From Stemphylium vesicarium (Eukaryota; Ascomycota; Dothideomycetes; Pleosporales; Pleosporaceae): DNA of 64,000 bases. The position numbers and the translations under genes were made by a program. Positions within the stretch are counted from its first letter, which is position 1. Each line of letters opens with the position of its first letter. This document shows, one piece after another, positions 1 to 10,928 of this stretch. The stretch lies in NCBI GenBank assembly GCA_004380135.1, contig QXCR01000003.1, forward strand, positions 248,001 to 312,000, in the 5' to 3' direction. The notes under the pieces are model-generated. The model worked only from the letters and a program-made list of their open reading frames with translations. It did no database searches and was not told the origin of the DNA.

Positions 1-1008
1 AACCTTCACCTGGGAGTATGCAGTAGTTTCTTCCGTGCTACTATGACTTGGATTGGAAATGCTCAAATGCCCATGCTCTTGCAATAACTGAGTAACAGTT
101 CTACGTCCGTCGGGTGCATGCTTGCCAGGGTGAAACAAGTCTAGGCATATGGGGTATATGAATTTCTGAAGACTTGCCCCTACACTAATTATGGCTCGTG
201 TCATAGAAGAGTGCCGGGCAAACTGTCTCAAAGGCCAAGGCCTCGTGGTATGGTGTATAGCTAATGGCTCGAATGCGAGATAGATCATGACTACTTCGAA
301 GATCCACTTATGCTTGTCAATTATGTCCCAATTGGCCGTTACGAAAGGCCGTTTTGCACGTTTTTTCGGGTCCCCACAGCGGTATTGATGATAGCCTGCT
401 ACGACGGACCTGGGATCCAGAAAGCCGGTGGAGCCAGTGCGTATGAACATTGATATTTCATGCAACGAGACGGGCTTGATAAGCTGCGTGTCAACCGGAT
501 CTGTACTGCTGATCTGCGTAGGACCTTGTTGATATTTGTCTAGCTCGTCGCGCACCCCAGGGTTTGATATTGTGACTGTTGAGGTATCGGTAGCAGCGTT
601 TGTATCAGTCTGACAACTGGGTAAATGAATCTTCGCCAAGTGTTCCTCATCGACTCTTGCAAGAATGGGCTCTAATTCCCCGAATGGTTGCGTTGCTTTA
701 TGCGAAAGTAGAGCCAGAGAATTTGATCCATTCGATATGTGCGCCCCGGGACCTTCTTTTGGCTTTACAGAAGTCGCGCCGTCCGTCGAGGCCTGATCTT
801 GCCGGCCATCATCCTTCTCATCCTTGCTCTTCCATTTCCGTTCTAGAAACGACCAGATGTTCCTTCTGCTGGGTGTCCTAAGAAGGTAGTTTCCGGAATT
901 CCAACTCTTTGCTTGTAGCCTCCGCGCCGTGTCTCTTGTCAAAAAGCATGATCGATGACGTGCACAGAGTCCAGGTGAAATGCGTCGCAACAAGATGTCA
1001 ACCAGCAT
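1..1008 (-). CDS. Partial hypothetical protein, runs off the left edge
   Basis: On the minus strand a frame stays open from an ATG at 1008 to the window edge: 336 codons with no stop. The nearest upstream in-frame stop, a TGA, lies near 1100, so at least 360 codons are open, which is long for chance. The N-terminus (MLVDILLRRISPGLCARHR) is basic and hydrophobic and could be a mitochondrial presequence or anchor; this is a guess. The middle is polar and low in structure. The last third is richer in aromatic residues (for example WIFEVVMIYLAFEP). I recognise no family. The 3' end and any introns lie outside the window. It is the left neighbour of the hxn-like cluster and reads in the same direction as the transporter, but nothing ties it to that pathway. 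Confidence 0.5.
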   Translation of the reverse strand, partial: MLVDILLRRISPGLCARHRSCFLTRDTARRLQAKSWNSGNYLLRTPSRRNIWSFLERKWKSKDEKDDGRQDQASTDGATSVKPKEGPGAHISNGSNSLALLSHKATQPFGELEPILARVDEEHLAKIHLPSCQTDTNAATDTSTVTISNPGVRDELDKYQQGPTQISSTDPVDTQLIKPVSLHEISMFIRTGSTGFLDPRSVVAGYHQYRCGDPKKRAKRPFVTANWDIIDKHKWIFEVVMIYLAFEPLAIHHTTRPWPLRQFARHSSMTRAIISVGASLQKFIYPICLDLFHPGKHAPDGRRTVTQLLQEHGHLSISNPSHSSTEETTAYSQVKV

Positions 1009-1485
1009 GGAGGATAACAGAAGGCCGCCGTGACATTGGTGGGAAATTGTGACTTGGAATGGATGCGAATCGAACGGTCGCGACGTCCGTCACTGTCGCG
1101 TAACGGCCGGTGAAAAGCTGGCAATGAGGCCGAGCGCCAAGATTTGGAGGAGGCTTACCGTATGTGGTTAGAACAGTAGCCGTCACGTCCCTACATAGGT
1201 ACCCAAATGAAACGATAACCTTGGAAGTCACAGAGCTGGCACTCTCCCAATTGCATCTCAGTCAACACCCATGCCTTCTAAGGATTGAATCGCATCGAAC
1301 TGAGAGTGACAAGAGGTCATGAGCGCTATCTAAATCTTCGCCACTATCTGCCGAGTTGTTCGTCTTCGTAGATGCAGTATCTATCGCAACAATCTCCAAA
1401 ACTAAGGGTGATGGAACTAGTCGCATAGAATATATGCGTTCAGTGAAAGCAAGTACAATCGAGACCAAATTGACAGTTGCGGTAT
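1009..1485. other. Intergenic, 477 bp
   Basis: This holds the upstream region of the left-edge minus-strand frame and the 3' flank of the transporter. I see no RNA gene or repeat in it. Confidence 0.5.
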
Positions 1486-3121
1486 CTAGGTAAAGAATCT
1501 CCACATCTCGCTCTTCTCGCCGTCGCCCAACTGGCTTGTCTCCACATCTTCAGCCCTGATCCTAACGCCCTGTACCCTATCCCTCCTCCGGTTCTCCAAC
1601 TTCATCCACGCACCGAGCCACAGCGTGAAGCAAATGCACGTCACGTTGCATGCAGCAGTCGCATACAACGTAGGCAGATACTTTGGGGCGTACCCCTGTC
1701 GAAAGGTCGCTGCCGAAACAATGCCTCCGAGATTACCAAGCCCTACCATCAGGCCCGTTGTAGCAGCGCGCGCATTCTCGTTGAGGTTATTATTATTATG
1801 CCAGGAGTGTACGAGGCAGGAAGGGATATATGCTCCAGCGCAGAGCAAGAAGCAGGCGAAATATGCGACGGCTTTGTTGTGCAGAACATCGATTGTCGCG
1901 AGGACGATGAGGCCGACGAGAGATATGCACAACGCGCCGCAGATGTGGAATGTTCGCTCGCGGAAGTAGTCGGAACTGTACGTGATGCAGAGCAGTACGA
2001 CAAACCCTACCGCATTCGGAGCCACCGTCCAGAGATTAGTCTTGACGACTGAGTAACCCAAGCGCTGAACGATTTGAGGTAGGAAGTTTGATGTTGTGCT
2101 AAAGGCAACGGGATAGGTGAATGCGATGACGCACCACGGGAGCATCTTCCACGTCTTCCATTCACTGAAGCATTCACGCATGTCGAAACTATGCGAGCCC
2201 GAGGATGACAGATCCCGAAGTGTGCGTCGTTCGGCTACTGCGCGTTCGGCCTCGTTCAGGAACCATGCCGATTGCGGTGTAGCTGGGAGCCATGCATATG
2301 CGATGAGGGCCAGTACAACAGTAAGCGCCCCTTCAATAATGAACAGCCATTTCCAACCTGGTATCGTATCGTGGTGGATCTGGAAGACGCCAAAGGAAAT
2401 GAGACCGCTGAAAGCCCCGGCGAGAAGCGCGCTACCGAAGAAGAGCGCGATGCGGAAACCAAGTTCGCCTCGCGTGTAGAACAGCGTCAGATAGAAGACT
2501 ACGCCTGCGAAGAAACCAGCTTCACAGGCACCAAGAAACAGGCGGAGCACGAGCATGCCAGCAAAATTGTGCGCTGCGCATTGCAAAAGGGCCATTGAAC
2601 CCCAGCCTACCATCACTGCGCGTCGAGTTAGCTGATCTCCACCAATGAAACGAATCCCAGCATGCGTGTAAAAAACGAAGACAACTCACAGCTCGGAAGC
2701 ATGACCCTCCCACTCCACTTCTTCGTCAACATATTCAAGGGCAAATCACAAAGCCCATTCGGCACATAAAACAGCAGTATCAACAGACTGTACTGCTCGC
2801 CCGTGAAGCCCAGATCCTTATCCATGCCATCTGTCTTCGCATTCCCGAGATTTGAGCGATCGACGCTATTGAAGAAGTACATGACGGACAAGAAGGGCAG
2901 GAGGTAGAAGTCGAGTTTGCGTACTGTGATGCATTAGGAAATACCTTCGTTGGACAAGGGAAGGAAAGGCGAAGGAGAGGTGACTTACCATAAGCTCGCT
3001 CGGCACTCCTATCAACAGCATCAACAACAATCCCAGCTTCTTCCTTCGACATGCTTGAACCAGATGATTGCCTCCCTTTCTCATCAACAGCAATGCCGTC
3101 ATTGTGGTGGTCAGGTGCCAT
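1486..3121 (-). CDS. MFS transporter, Dal5/allantoate permease family
   Basis: Predicted proton-coupled anion or vitamin-type uptake carrier of the plasma membrane (anion:cation symporter branch of MFS). Three exons, 3121-2989, 2923-2690 and 2615-1486, join in frame to 498 aa. The start is the ATG at 3121, which precedes a hydrophilic N-terminal tail. The early segment FFNSVDRSNLGNAKTDGM and the following LLILLFYVPNGLCDLPLNM are characteristic of the Dal5/Tna1 family, which carries allantoate, nicotinate and other carboxylates. About twelve hydrophobic segments follow. Its neighbours are two flavin monooxygenases, an amidase and a CE4-type hydrolase, so a role in importing the pathway substrate is likely (compare the MFS proteins HxnP and HxnZ of the Aspergillus nicotinate clusters). 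Which of the two it matches, and the true substrate, cannot be told from sequence alone. Confidence 0.85.
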
Positions 3122-3968
3122 GACGTCCACATGCAAGTTCCACCACAGCAACGGAGTAGAAAACCAAAGCGTGACGAAAACGTAAACCTGAAAGGCAAAG
3201 AGTCGCACAAACCGTGAGCGGACGATTACACAGCTTCACTATCACACTCCAGCATCACAGCATAGAATTGTACTTATGTATCCTCCCCAGCCCACTAACC
3301 ACACACACACCCAAAAGCCCGCGGAGCTTCTCCCTCCCACTTTGCTTCTTGCATCCCATCCCTTCCCCTCAACGCGATACTGCACATACTATACTATCCG
3401 CAGACGCATATGCAAGCACCTTCCCTCAACATAGCATCACGATCCTGCACCTCGAACCTCACGCGTATACTAACGTGCAGTACGGTGCAGCTGATAGCCC
3501 GATAGTCCGCATTGGAGAGTCGGGCTGAGAGTGGGGGGAACACCTACCTGAGCGGCTGCAGGGCATCGGGCTAGCGCATGGTGGCGGATATAAGTGTTGA
3601 GGGTGGAGATAAGCGCTGGCGTTGGGGGCAGTGTAGAAAGAAAGAGCGATAAGGATCCTGTGGAAAAGGCTTGATGAATGCGGCAGCAGTATTTACGAGG
3701 TGTTTCGGGAAGTTTTTGCTTGATTTGGATTTGGTGGCTGTGAGCCTTCCCTTATACCCGTCTGGCAGAAGGGAGTACTAGAGAAAAGAGTTTGAGGATG
3801 TCAGAAAAGCAGGCGAAGAGTTAATAAAAAATTGTACTTGAAGATTGGATGCATGAGAAAGTCGCATTCCTCTGCGACTCTCGTATTGCAAGCAACGCCA
3901 AAGCCATGCAGAAGAAAAGAAAAGAAAAATCCAGAGTCTTGACATCGTGAACCCAGAAGCCGATGCAC
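3122..3968. other. Intergenic, 847 bp
   Basis: This is the upstream region of the transporter, with C-rich tracts around 3290-3370, and the 3' flank of the monooxygenase gene. No further gene is supported. Confidence 0.5.
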
Positions 3969-6015
3969 CTACGTATCCTTCATAAACTGCTCATAGTACT
4001 GATCCATCCACTGAACAGCTACAATTCCATTCTCCCTACTTCCACCCGCAAATCGTCTCACAGTGCCAACATATCCATCCGGCCGCACATTGGCAATAAC
4101 GACTTCATTCCGATCCAGCCCATCGAGCCACTTGTCCATGCAAGTCTGCTTGCGCGTATCCTTCTCCGGACAGTCGTCGAGATAGAGGGTAAACGCCGAC
4201 TCGCGGAGTACAGCAGGGAGATCCTTGAGCTCGAAGTTATTCCTGTTCTCGTCGGTGACAAGCGCATAAGTGAAGACGCCACTGACGGGCGTGTAGCGCT
4301 CTGGGATGACGAACTCGTCGTGGGGTGCGGCGAGCGGCGGTTGCATGGTGTACGAAGCGTTGCCCGCGGCGCTTACACGGCCCACGTATGAGCCGGTGCC
4401 CATGTGGGCGTGGCATACTGTTTCCAAAAATGGCATGGATGCGCGGATGCTGTGGGTGAAGAAGTAGATGCGGAATTGGCCGAGAGCTGGAATGTCGGTT
4501 TGGATGTCGACTGGGTTGGCGTCGATGTAGCGGGTTACCTTTGCGGGTGGCAGCAGGTAGCCTGGCTTCAGGTGGCCGCGCTTGTAACCCTTTGAGAGAA
4601 CGTTCAGGGTGTTGAGGTCGTAGCTTACGCCGTAGCCGGAGATGAAGGCAACGTTCTTTGCAAAGTTTGCTGCGAGTGCTGCGGGATCGCCCTTGTGGAA
4701 AGCGTTGGCGTGCTCGTAGTCGAAGTCGATGAGGTCCTTTGCAATCTTTTGCCGTTCTTGCTCGTAAGACTGGAGCAGGGCCGGCTTCGCAAGACCCCGC
4801 GTAGCAAAGTTGAGCTTCCACGCCAGGTTCCACGCATCGTGCATGGATGTGTTCATTCCTTGTGCCGCCTTTGGGGAGTGGGTGTGGCTTGCATCACCTG
4901 CGATAAAGACTCGTCGCTCGTCATCCGTGAAGCGCGCTGCGACCCGTTGGCCGATCTTGTAACGTCCGAACCACTCAACGCCCCTCCATTCTAGCCTGTA
5001 CGGTAGTAATATGGCCTGGGCTCGCTTCTGTACAAACTCTTGCGTCGCTTGTTGCCCACTGTCTGTCTCGGTTGTGCCAGGTCGAAGTTCGATGTAGAGT
5101 CGGGTCAGGCCTCTCTCGCGGGGGATCATAAGTACTGAACCGAGCGAATCATGCTGGATGACCACCTTGCTCCAGATATCGGGGAAGTCGGTGTCAAGTA
5201 TGCCGTCGAGGACTCCCCAGACGGCATCAGTTGATGAGCCCACTGGGGTCGCCCCCGGTATACACTTGCGAACCTTGGAATGCGCCCCATCGCATCCCAC
5301 TATGTATCTTGTGTTGTATGTCTTTTTGACGTTGATGTCTTGCTGACAGTTGACAGTCAGAGGGCGAATGGACATGGGCGTGTAGTTGAAGTCGACGAAA
5401 GCCGTGTTCCTGGCAACTACAACACCCCTTTCTCTAAGATCGTCCTCAATAACGCCTTCTACCATGCCCTGATGCACCAGCAATATATATGGATCGAGGA
5501 GGTCGACAACCGGCGGGTAGTGGATCTCGCGGCCAGTGCGGTGCAACGACTTATTGGATGTTGACTTCCAAAAGGCAATGTCATAGATCTTCACTCCCTT
5601 GCGCAAAAGGGGCTCAGCAATACGCATTTGCCGTAGCGTCTCGATAGTCTTGGGCTGGATTCCGTCGGCGCGGCCGGTCGATGTGCGGTCGGATCGGTCG
5701 TCGATGATTCTCGTCTTGATGCCATATCGCACGAGATTGTCGCTGTTTTGGTCAGATAATATCTCCTGGCGAATACGGTGATACTCACGCAAGCATCAGA
5801 CCAGCCGGCCCTGCGCCAACTACCATGACATCGCTCATGAAGCTGGAGTAGTCCTCCTCTCTTGTGTAGGAGATCTGCGAGGCTGCCTCTAAACTACTTC
5901 CCGATGAACGGGAATCTGAGTCTGGGATGGTAAGACCTGGTGCCATCTTCTTGGTTGCCGACGAGGGCGGGGAGTTGGATGAGCGCTTCATGAGCGTCCA
6001 TAATGACGGAGGCAT
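3969..6015 (-). CDS. hxnV: FAD-dependent phenol 2-monooxygenase-type protein (HxnV-like)
   Basis: Flavoprotein aromatic hydroxylase using NAD(P)H and O2. Two exons, 6015-5789 and 5742-3969, are joined by a 46-bp intron that falls just after the Rossmann motif; together they give 666 aa. The dinucleotide-binding motif VVGAGPAGLMLA is at about residues 64-76, and the FAD ribityl motif GDASHTHSP is near residue 358. The C-terminal 200 residues match the thioredoxin-like dimerisation domain of phenol hydroxylases in length and position. The ATG at 6015 is the first in frame; a later Met (MAPGL) is possible. The gene is divergent from the amidase gene over 524 bp. In A. nidulans the phenol-hydroxylase-type protein of nicotinate breakdown is HxnV, acting on a dihydroxypyridine. 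The gene name here rests on family plus neighbours, so a different phenolic substrate remains possible. Confidence 0.72.
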
Positions 6016-6539
6016 GCTATGTAGTCGCGAGTCTGGTGTAGGAAACGGCCGCTAGAGCAAAGATGGGGGCGCGGAAACTCGAGAAGGATGGATGGGGCAA
6101 ACGTTCGATTCTCTGTCGAACATCTGCCCATATTCAACCCCATTTGAATATTGCCATAGCGCCGTAGACAGCGCGTCACCGCGCTGCTGGTTGCGAAAAT
6201 TGTTTTCCGCCATGGGGTGATGCGACGCATGAACCCTGCCGTGAACGCGTTCAGTCCGCCGGCTGGTGGAGGGTGCGGCCTCGACACCCCTGCGCTCCGA
6301 GCTCACACCCCACCTTTCACACTCGCGCGGCGCATACAACACTAGATACACTACCATCTGCCATGGCCTTTGAGGGGAGGGTGTCGGAACCCGATAAGAC
6401 CCAACGTGCCGGTGGTCGTGATAAATGATTCATAGTTGCGCCGGGGCTGTCAACATCGTCGATGCCCACCGTCCCTGCCGTGCGCTCCATCTGATATTCA
6501 TCGCTTTCTATCCTTGTCCAAATTGACACATCCACCAAC
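6016..6539. promoter_or_regulatory. Shared divergent promoter region of the monooxygenase and amidase genes
   Basis: A 524-bp interval separates two outward-facing start codons of the putative pathway. It is the natural place for common induction sites, but I could not identify a specific operator by eye. Confidence 0.45.
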
Positions 6540-8493
6540 ATGGCCGCTGGTGATACCCCTCCATGGCTGCAGAAAGCCATCAAAAAGCAACAACTACGCG
6601 ACGAAGCCATTCAGAGGTTTGCGGACGCTGAAACGGCCCCATCCGAAGTACAACCGTGAGTCCACACCGACGGTACGCAAGTTGACGACTCCAGCCGATC
6701 ACCAATCTCGAACACGACTTTCGCAACCCAACCGCCATTGATGATGTCGACTTGGTTTCAAAGGCCATTCTTTCTCGTGCTGTGACGGCATCAGAGCTGC
6801 TGGACGCCTACATCAACCGGTGAGGTCCGCGGTACCATCAGTCGTCGAACCATTCTCACGCCACAATTCTTCCAGCGCCATACACGCTCACAGACGAGTA
6901 CGGCCCGCCCCCTGGACAAGCCTCAAGCCCAAGGTCTCGCTAACAGTCCTAGACGAATTGGCACGTGCTCGAACGCTAGCCTTACCCGCGCTTCGCTGAC
7001 TGACGTAGCCTCACCGAGATACTCTTCGACGATGCGGTCAAACAGGCCAAGAAGCTGGATGATTTCTTCAGGGAGAATGGCCGGACTGTGGGGCCTCTCC
7101 ACGGTGTACCAATGACTCTCAAAGACCAGTTTGATGTTCAGGGATATGATAGCACTTTAGGCTATGTTGGGCGTGCTTTCAACCCTGCCCGGCAAGACTG
7201 TGTTCTGGTCGCGATGCTGAAGAATATGGGCGCGGTGATCGTCGCCAAGTCGAACCTACCACAGAGCATCATGGTATGTTGTACGACTGCTTCTTGCAGC
7301 TGTTGCACGCGGACGAGAATGCATGCCTGACGCATACCAGTGGTGCGAGACCGACAATCCCTTGTGGGGTCTCACCGTCCACCCCAAGAATCCCGAATTT
7401 ACCCCTGGAGGCTCCACTGGTGGAGAGGCCACGCTCTTGTCCCTGCAAGGTACGGTGGTTGGCTGGGGCACCGACATTGGTGGCAGCGTGCGGATTCCGT
7501 CCCACATGAACGGGTTGTATGCGTTAAAGCCAAGCAGTACTCGTCTACCCTACCAGGGCGTGTCTGTTTCCACCGAAGGTCAAGAGCACGTCCCTTCCGT
7601 CATAGGGCCGATGACCCGAAACGTGGGCTCTCTTGTTGCAGTCACAAAAGCTGTGATCGACGCGAGTCCCTGGGATCTAGATCCGAAATGCTGCCCAGTT
7701 CCTTGGCGATCTGGACTACACGAAGATGCGGTATCACGACCCTTGGTAATCGCGGTAATGAGAGATGATGGTGTAGTCAGATGCCACCCGCCCGTCGCAC
7801 GCGTATTGGACGACGTAGCTGGACAACTACAAAGGGCCGGACATGAGATTGTGTCGTGGTCACCTGGCAGCCTACATCAGGAGTGCATCGATATCATGGT
7901 AAGCTGATCGACAAATAATACCTGTGTTGAGCTTGACGATGAGTCAGGATCAGTATTACACGGCGGATGGCGGTGAAGATATTCGGCGCGACGTTGAAGC
8001 AGCCGGTGAGCCGTTCATTCCACATGTCGAGGCACTCGTCAACAAAGGCAAACCCATCTCGGTCTACGATTACTGGCAGCTCAACAAGAAGAAGTTGGAA
8101 CTGCAGAAGCGCTACCTTGACCTCTGGAATTCAACAAAATTCGAGAAGACCGGCAAGCCAATCGACATTCTGCTTACGCCTGTAATGCCACATTCCGCTG
8201 TGCCTCACCGAAAGTGTAAGTGGGTCGGTTATACAAAGGTCTTCAACTTTGTAGACTATCCGGCCGTGGTGTTGCCTGGAGGTCAAGTTTCGAAAGAGCT
8301 TGATTCTGGAGCTGCAAAGCTGATGGGTGAATACCAGCCCCGAAACGCGTTGGATGAATGGAATTGGAACTCGTTCGACTTGGATGCAATGGACGGCATG
8401 CCGGTAGGGGTACAGGTTGTAGCACGCCGGTTGCAGGAGGAGAAGGTGCTCGGTGCCGCCAAAGCTATCGATAGAGTACTGAAAAGAGTGTGA
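6540..8493 (+). CDS. hxnN: Amidase-signature hydrolase (HxnN-like)
   Basis: Hydrolyses a carboxamide to acid and ammonia. Spliced protein is 543 aa from seven exons: 6540-6647, 6695-6819, 6876-6897, 6953-6960, 7009-7273, 7341-7898 and 7948-8493. The catalytic Lys126 (TLKDQF), cis-Ser201 (PGGSTGGE) and nucleophile Ser225 (DIGGSVRIP) are all present. Their spacing (75 and 24 residues) equals that of fatty acid amide hydrolase K142/S217/S241. The 5' part needs unusual splicing: a GTACAA donor at 6648, an 8-nt exon ACGAATTG, and a GC-AG intron at 6961-7008. Only this solution restores the family segment AHRRTNCLTEILFDDA. It sits between the HxnV-like and CE4-type genes. HxnN of A. nidulans is an amidase of this type, proposed to act last, on an amide made by ring opening. 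The 5' exon borders are less certain than the rest. Confidence 0.75.
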
Positions 8494-9007
8494 GAGGATT
8501 ATCCAGGGCGATAGTACTCGGATTGGATGTATGACTAGTCCGTTACTCGGCTTGATGCCTTGGTAGTGTCTGCAAATTAGGATAAAGTCTGGAAATACTC
8601 CTTAATCGCGTTATCCGTCATGTACCTGCAAAAAAGGAGAAATTATGTCTCTGTATTTGCCCGATGTCGATCCCAAAATTTCCGCTGGTGATGTCATCGC
8701 AATCCTACAACATAAAGCTGGTCCACGTGCGCACGCGACTACGTGACGATAAGGGCCGTCGGCAAGCGCAATGATTCATTGGCATCGCCCCCACCTTCTA
8801 CTCCAGCAATCAGCTCCACTCGGGAAGAGACCCTGTGTTGACAGTTGCACAATTCCGTCGATAAGCGGGGTAGCTATGTCAGCTATCATGAGCTATGCGA
8901 CTGCTTAATCGCACGCTTCCAAACGTTGCATTGTGTCTTATTCGTCGCGTAGGTCTACATTGTCTATTTCGCGTCACAAATACTGTCGACCCTGAGAATA
9001 AAACACC
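8494..9007. promoter_or_regulatory. Intergenic upstream of the CE4-type hydrolase gene
   Basis: It holds three matches to the GATA-factor consensus HGATAR: 8747-8752 and 8859-8864 on the plus strand, and one near 8883-8888 on the minus strand. AreA-type control would fit a nitrogen-source pathway. About one or two matches are expected by chance in 500 bp, so this is only suggestive. Confidence 0.3.
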
Positions 9008-10210
9008 ATGGGCAAGAAGAAGGTTCTAGTTAGCTACGGCGTCGACATCGATGTAAGACTGTCAGGCACACGATGAAGTTGAGATGGCTGATGGAATTTA
9101 TAGGCTGTTGCTGGATGGCTTGGATCGTATGGCGGAGAGGACTCCACAAGCGACATCAGCAGAGGTAACAAGATCAGTCAATACTCGATCTGGACTTTTG
9201 TTGAAATGTTACAGGTCTCTGGGCTGGTACAATAGGAACTCAACGCCTACTGAAGCTGTTTGACAAATACAAGATCAAAGCGACGTGGTTCATCGTAAGC
9301 CTCACACCAACCCGGCGCGCACACGGGTACTTGATTCTCACTTCCGCAGCCCGGTCACTCTCTTGAGACGTTCCCCGAAGACTGCGCCGCTGTTCGAGAT
9401 GCAGGCCACGAGATCGGTCTTCACGGCTACTCCCATGAGAACCCCGCGGATATGACATTCGAACAACAACGCGACGTCCTCGATAAGACCTACAAGCAAC
9501 TCACTGCCTTTTGCAATGGCAAGCCCCCGCGCGGCTCCGTGGCTCCATGGTGGGAGACTTCCAAGGAAGGCACCGAATTGCTCCTCTCCTACGGCATCGA
9601 ATACGACCACTCCATGTCCCACGAAGACCATCGCTGCTACTGGCTGCGTACCGGCGATGAATGGACGAAGATAGACTACACCAAGAAAGCCGAGGAGTGG
9701 ATGAAACCACTGACCAAGGGCAAGGAGACTGGTTTGGTTGAGATACCGGGTAGCTGGTACATTGACGACTTGCCGCCAATGATGTTTATGAAGAAGAGCG
9801 CGAACAGCCACGGCTGGGTGAACCCGAGAGATGTAGAGCAGATTTGGATGGATCACTTCGATTACTTTTACAGGGAGTACGACGAGTTTGTTTTTCCGAT
9901 GACGATTCACCCCGATGTTTCCGGCAGGCCACATGTTGTGCTTATGCATGAGAGGTACGTTGGGCATACCCGGCGGCTCGAATGTATTGATAATTGAGCT
10001 AATACATGATATAGAATTATCGAGCATATCAACAAGCACGAGGGCGTCGAGTGGGTTACCATGGAACAGATGGCGGATGACTTCAAGAAGAACAACAAAG
10101 TGCCAGAGGGTGCGATGATGCCGGCACCAAGAGGCGAGATTCTGAAGCGGCAAAAAGAAGGCAAGGCGTACTCGCTGGTCGAATACGATGGTCCTATGCC
10201 GCAACAGTAG
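9008..10210 (+). CDS. hxnM: NodB/CE4-fold hydrolase, cyclic imide hydrolase-type (HxnM-like)
   Basis: Metal-dependent hydrolase of the polysaccharide-deacetylase fold. Five exons, 9008-9052, 9104-9164, 9215-9294, 9350-9954 and 10015-10210, give 328 aa with every junction in phase. The N-terminal SYGVDIDAVAGWLGSYGGE carries the metal-binding/catalytic Asp (13 or 15). The metal pair is H87-G-Y-S-H91, the HxxxH motif. The layout is that of the HpPgdA/PuuE-like subgroup, which includes bacterial cyclic imide hydrolases, rather than secreted chitin deacetylases. There is no signal peptide, so an intracellular metabolite is the likely substrate. It lies 3' of the amidase gene and 5' of the salicylate-hydroxylase-type gene. 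In the A. nidulans nicotinate pathway HxnM is the proposed imide ring-opening enzyme. A general deacetylase role cannot be excluded. Confidence 0.75.
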
Positions 10211-10928
10211 TGCTATTTCGTATGTAGAGAAGACGGCATTGAATCAACTTTACTACCATGCCTTGTAAGCCGTCGTGAATCCAATAGGACATACCATTCC
10301 ACCAAATCAGCGACTTTCAGCAAGGTCCTCCAATCCATCCAACAGCCCACGATTAAAACCCCTGCTGAGCTTCCGTTATCATTGCACATGCTCCCCCGTC
10401 ACAGTGACCTCTCTCTACCCACCCTGTTCACCACCACCTCTCATCGGAACCTCGGAACCCCTCGGAACAGGGCCGCGGAACTACGAAGCTATGGCCTCCC
10501 CTGTCCATCCGCATCTGCATCTACCCCTCACGCCTATACCCTCCCACCTACCTATCTCTCTCCACCCATCCCTCACACGCGCACCCCCACTCTTGCATCT
10601 CCGGTACAATCAGCCCTCCGTACACGCCTCCCGACCTATGTCTCCGCCAATTGAGGTGTGTCTCCCCATCCTGGGTACGACGTGCGTAGTCGTGGTTGCG
10701 ACGCGAGGCTAGATAAGCGTCAACTTTATGCGAGCTGTTTTAGCTGCTTGTTGAGCTAGCACGAGCTGTCACGCGTGGTGATGGCGATAGGGTGGGTGAG
10801 TATGTGGCTGGGAGTGGTGACTGCATGTCTTGGACTTGTTTATACATTTGAGGGACACGTACTACAATTCATTTAAAGGCATTATTTAAGCTATTCTGTT
10901 GTTGCTAGAGACGTTGAGTGGTGACATC
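10211..10928. other. Intergenic, 718 bp
   Basis: This stretch lies between two same-direction genes. It is very C-rich on the plus strand (10380-10640), typical of fungal promoter or UTR sequence, and holds no supported gene. It is presumably the promoter of the next gene. Confidence 0.45.

Noticed and set aside
8494..9007. GATA-factor sites as proof of nitrogen control
   Set aside because: Three degenerate 6-bp matches in 500 bp are close to chance expectation, so they are noted only in the intergenic entry.
9338..10204. 288-codon open frame antisense to the CE4-type hydrolase
   Set aside because: The plus strand has a complete five-exon family match with catalytic motifs; the antisense product has none.
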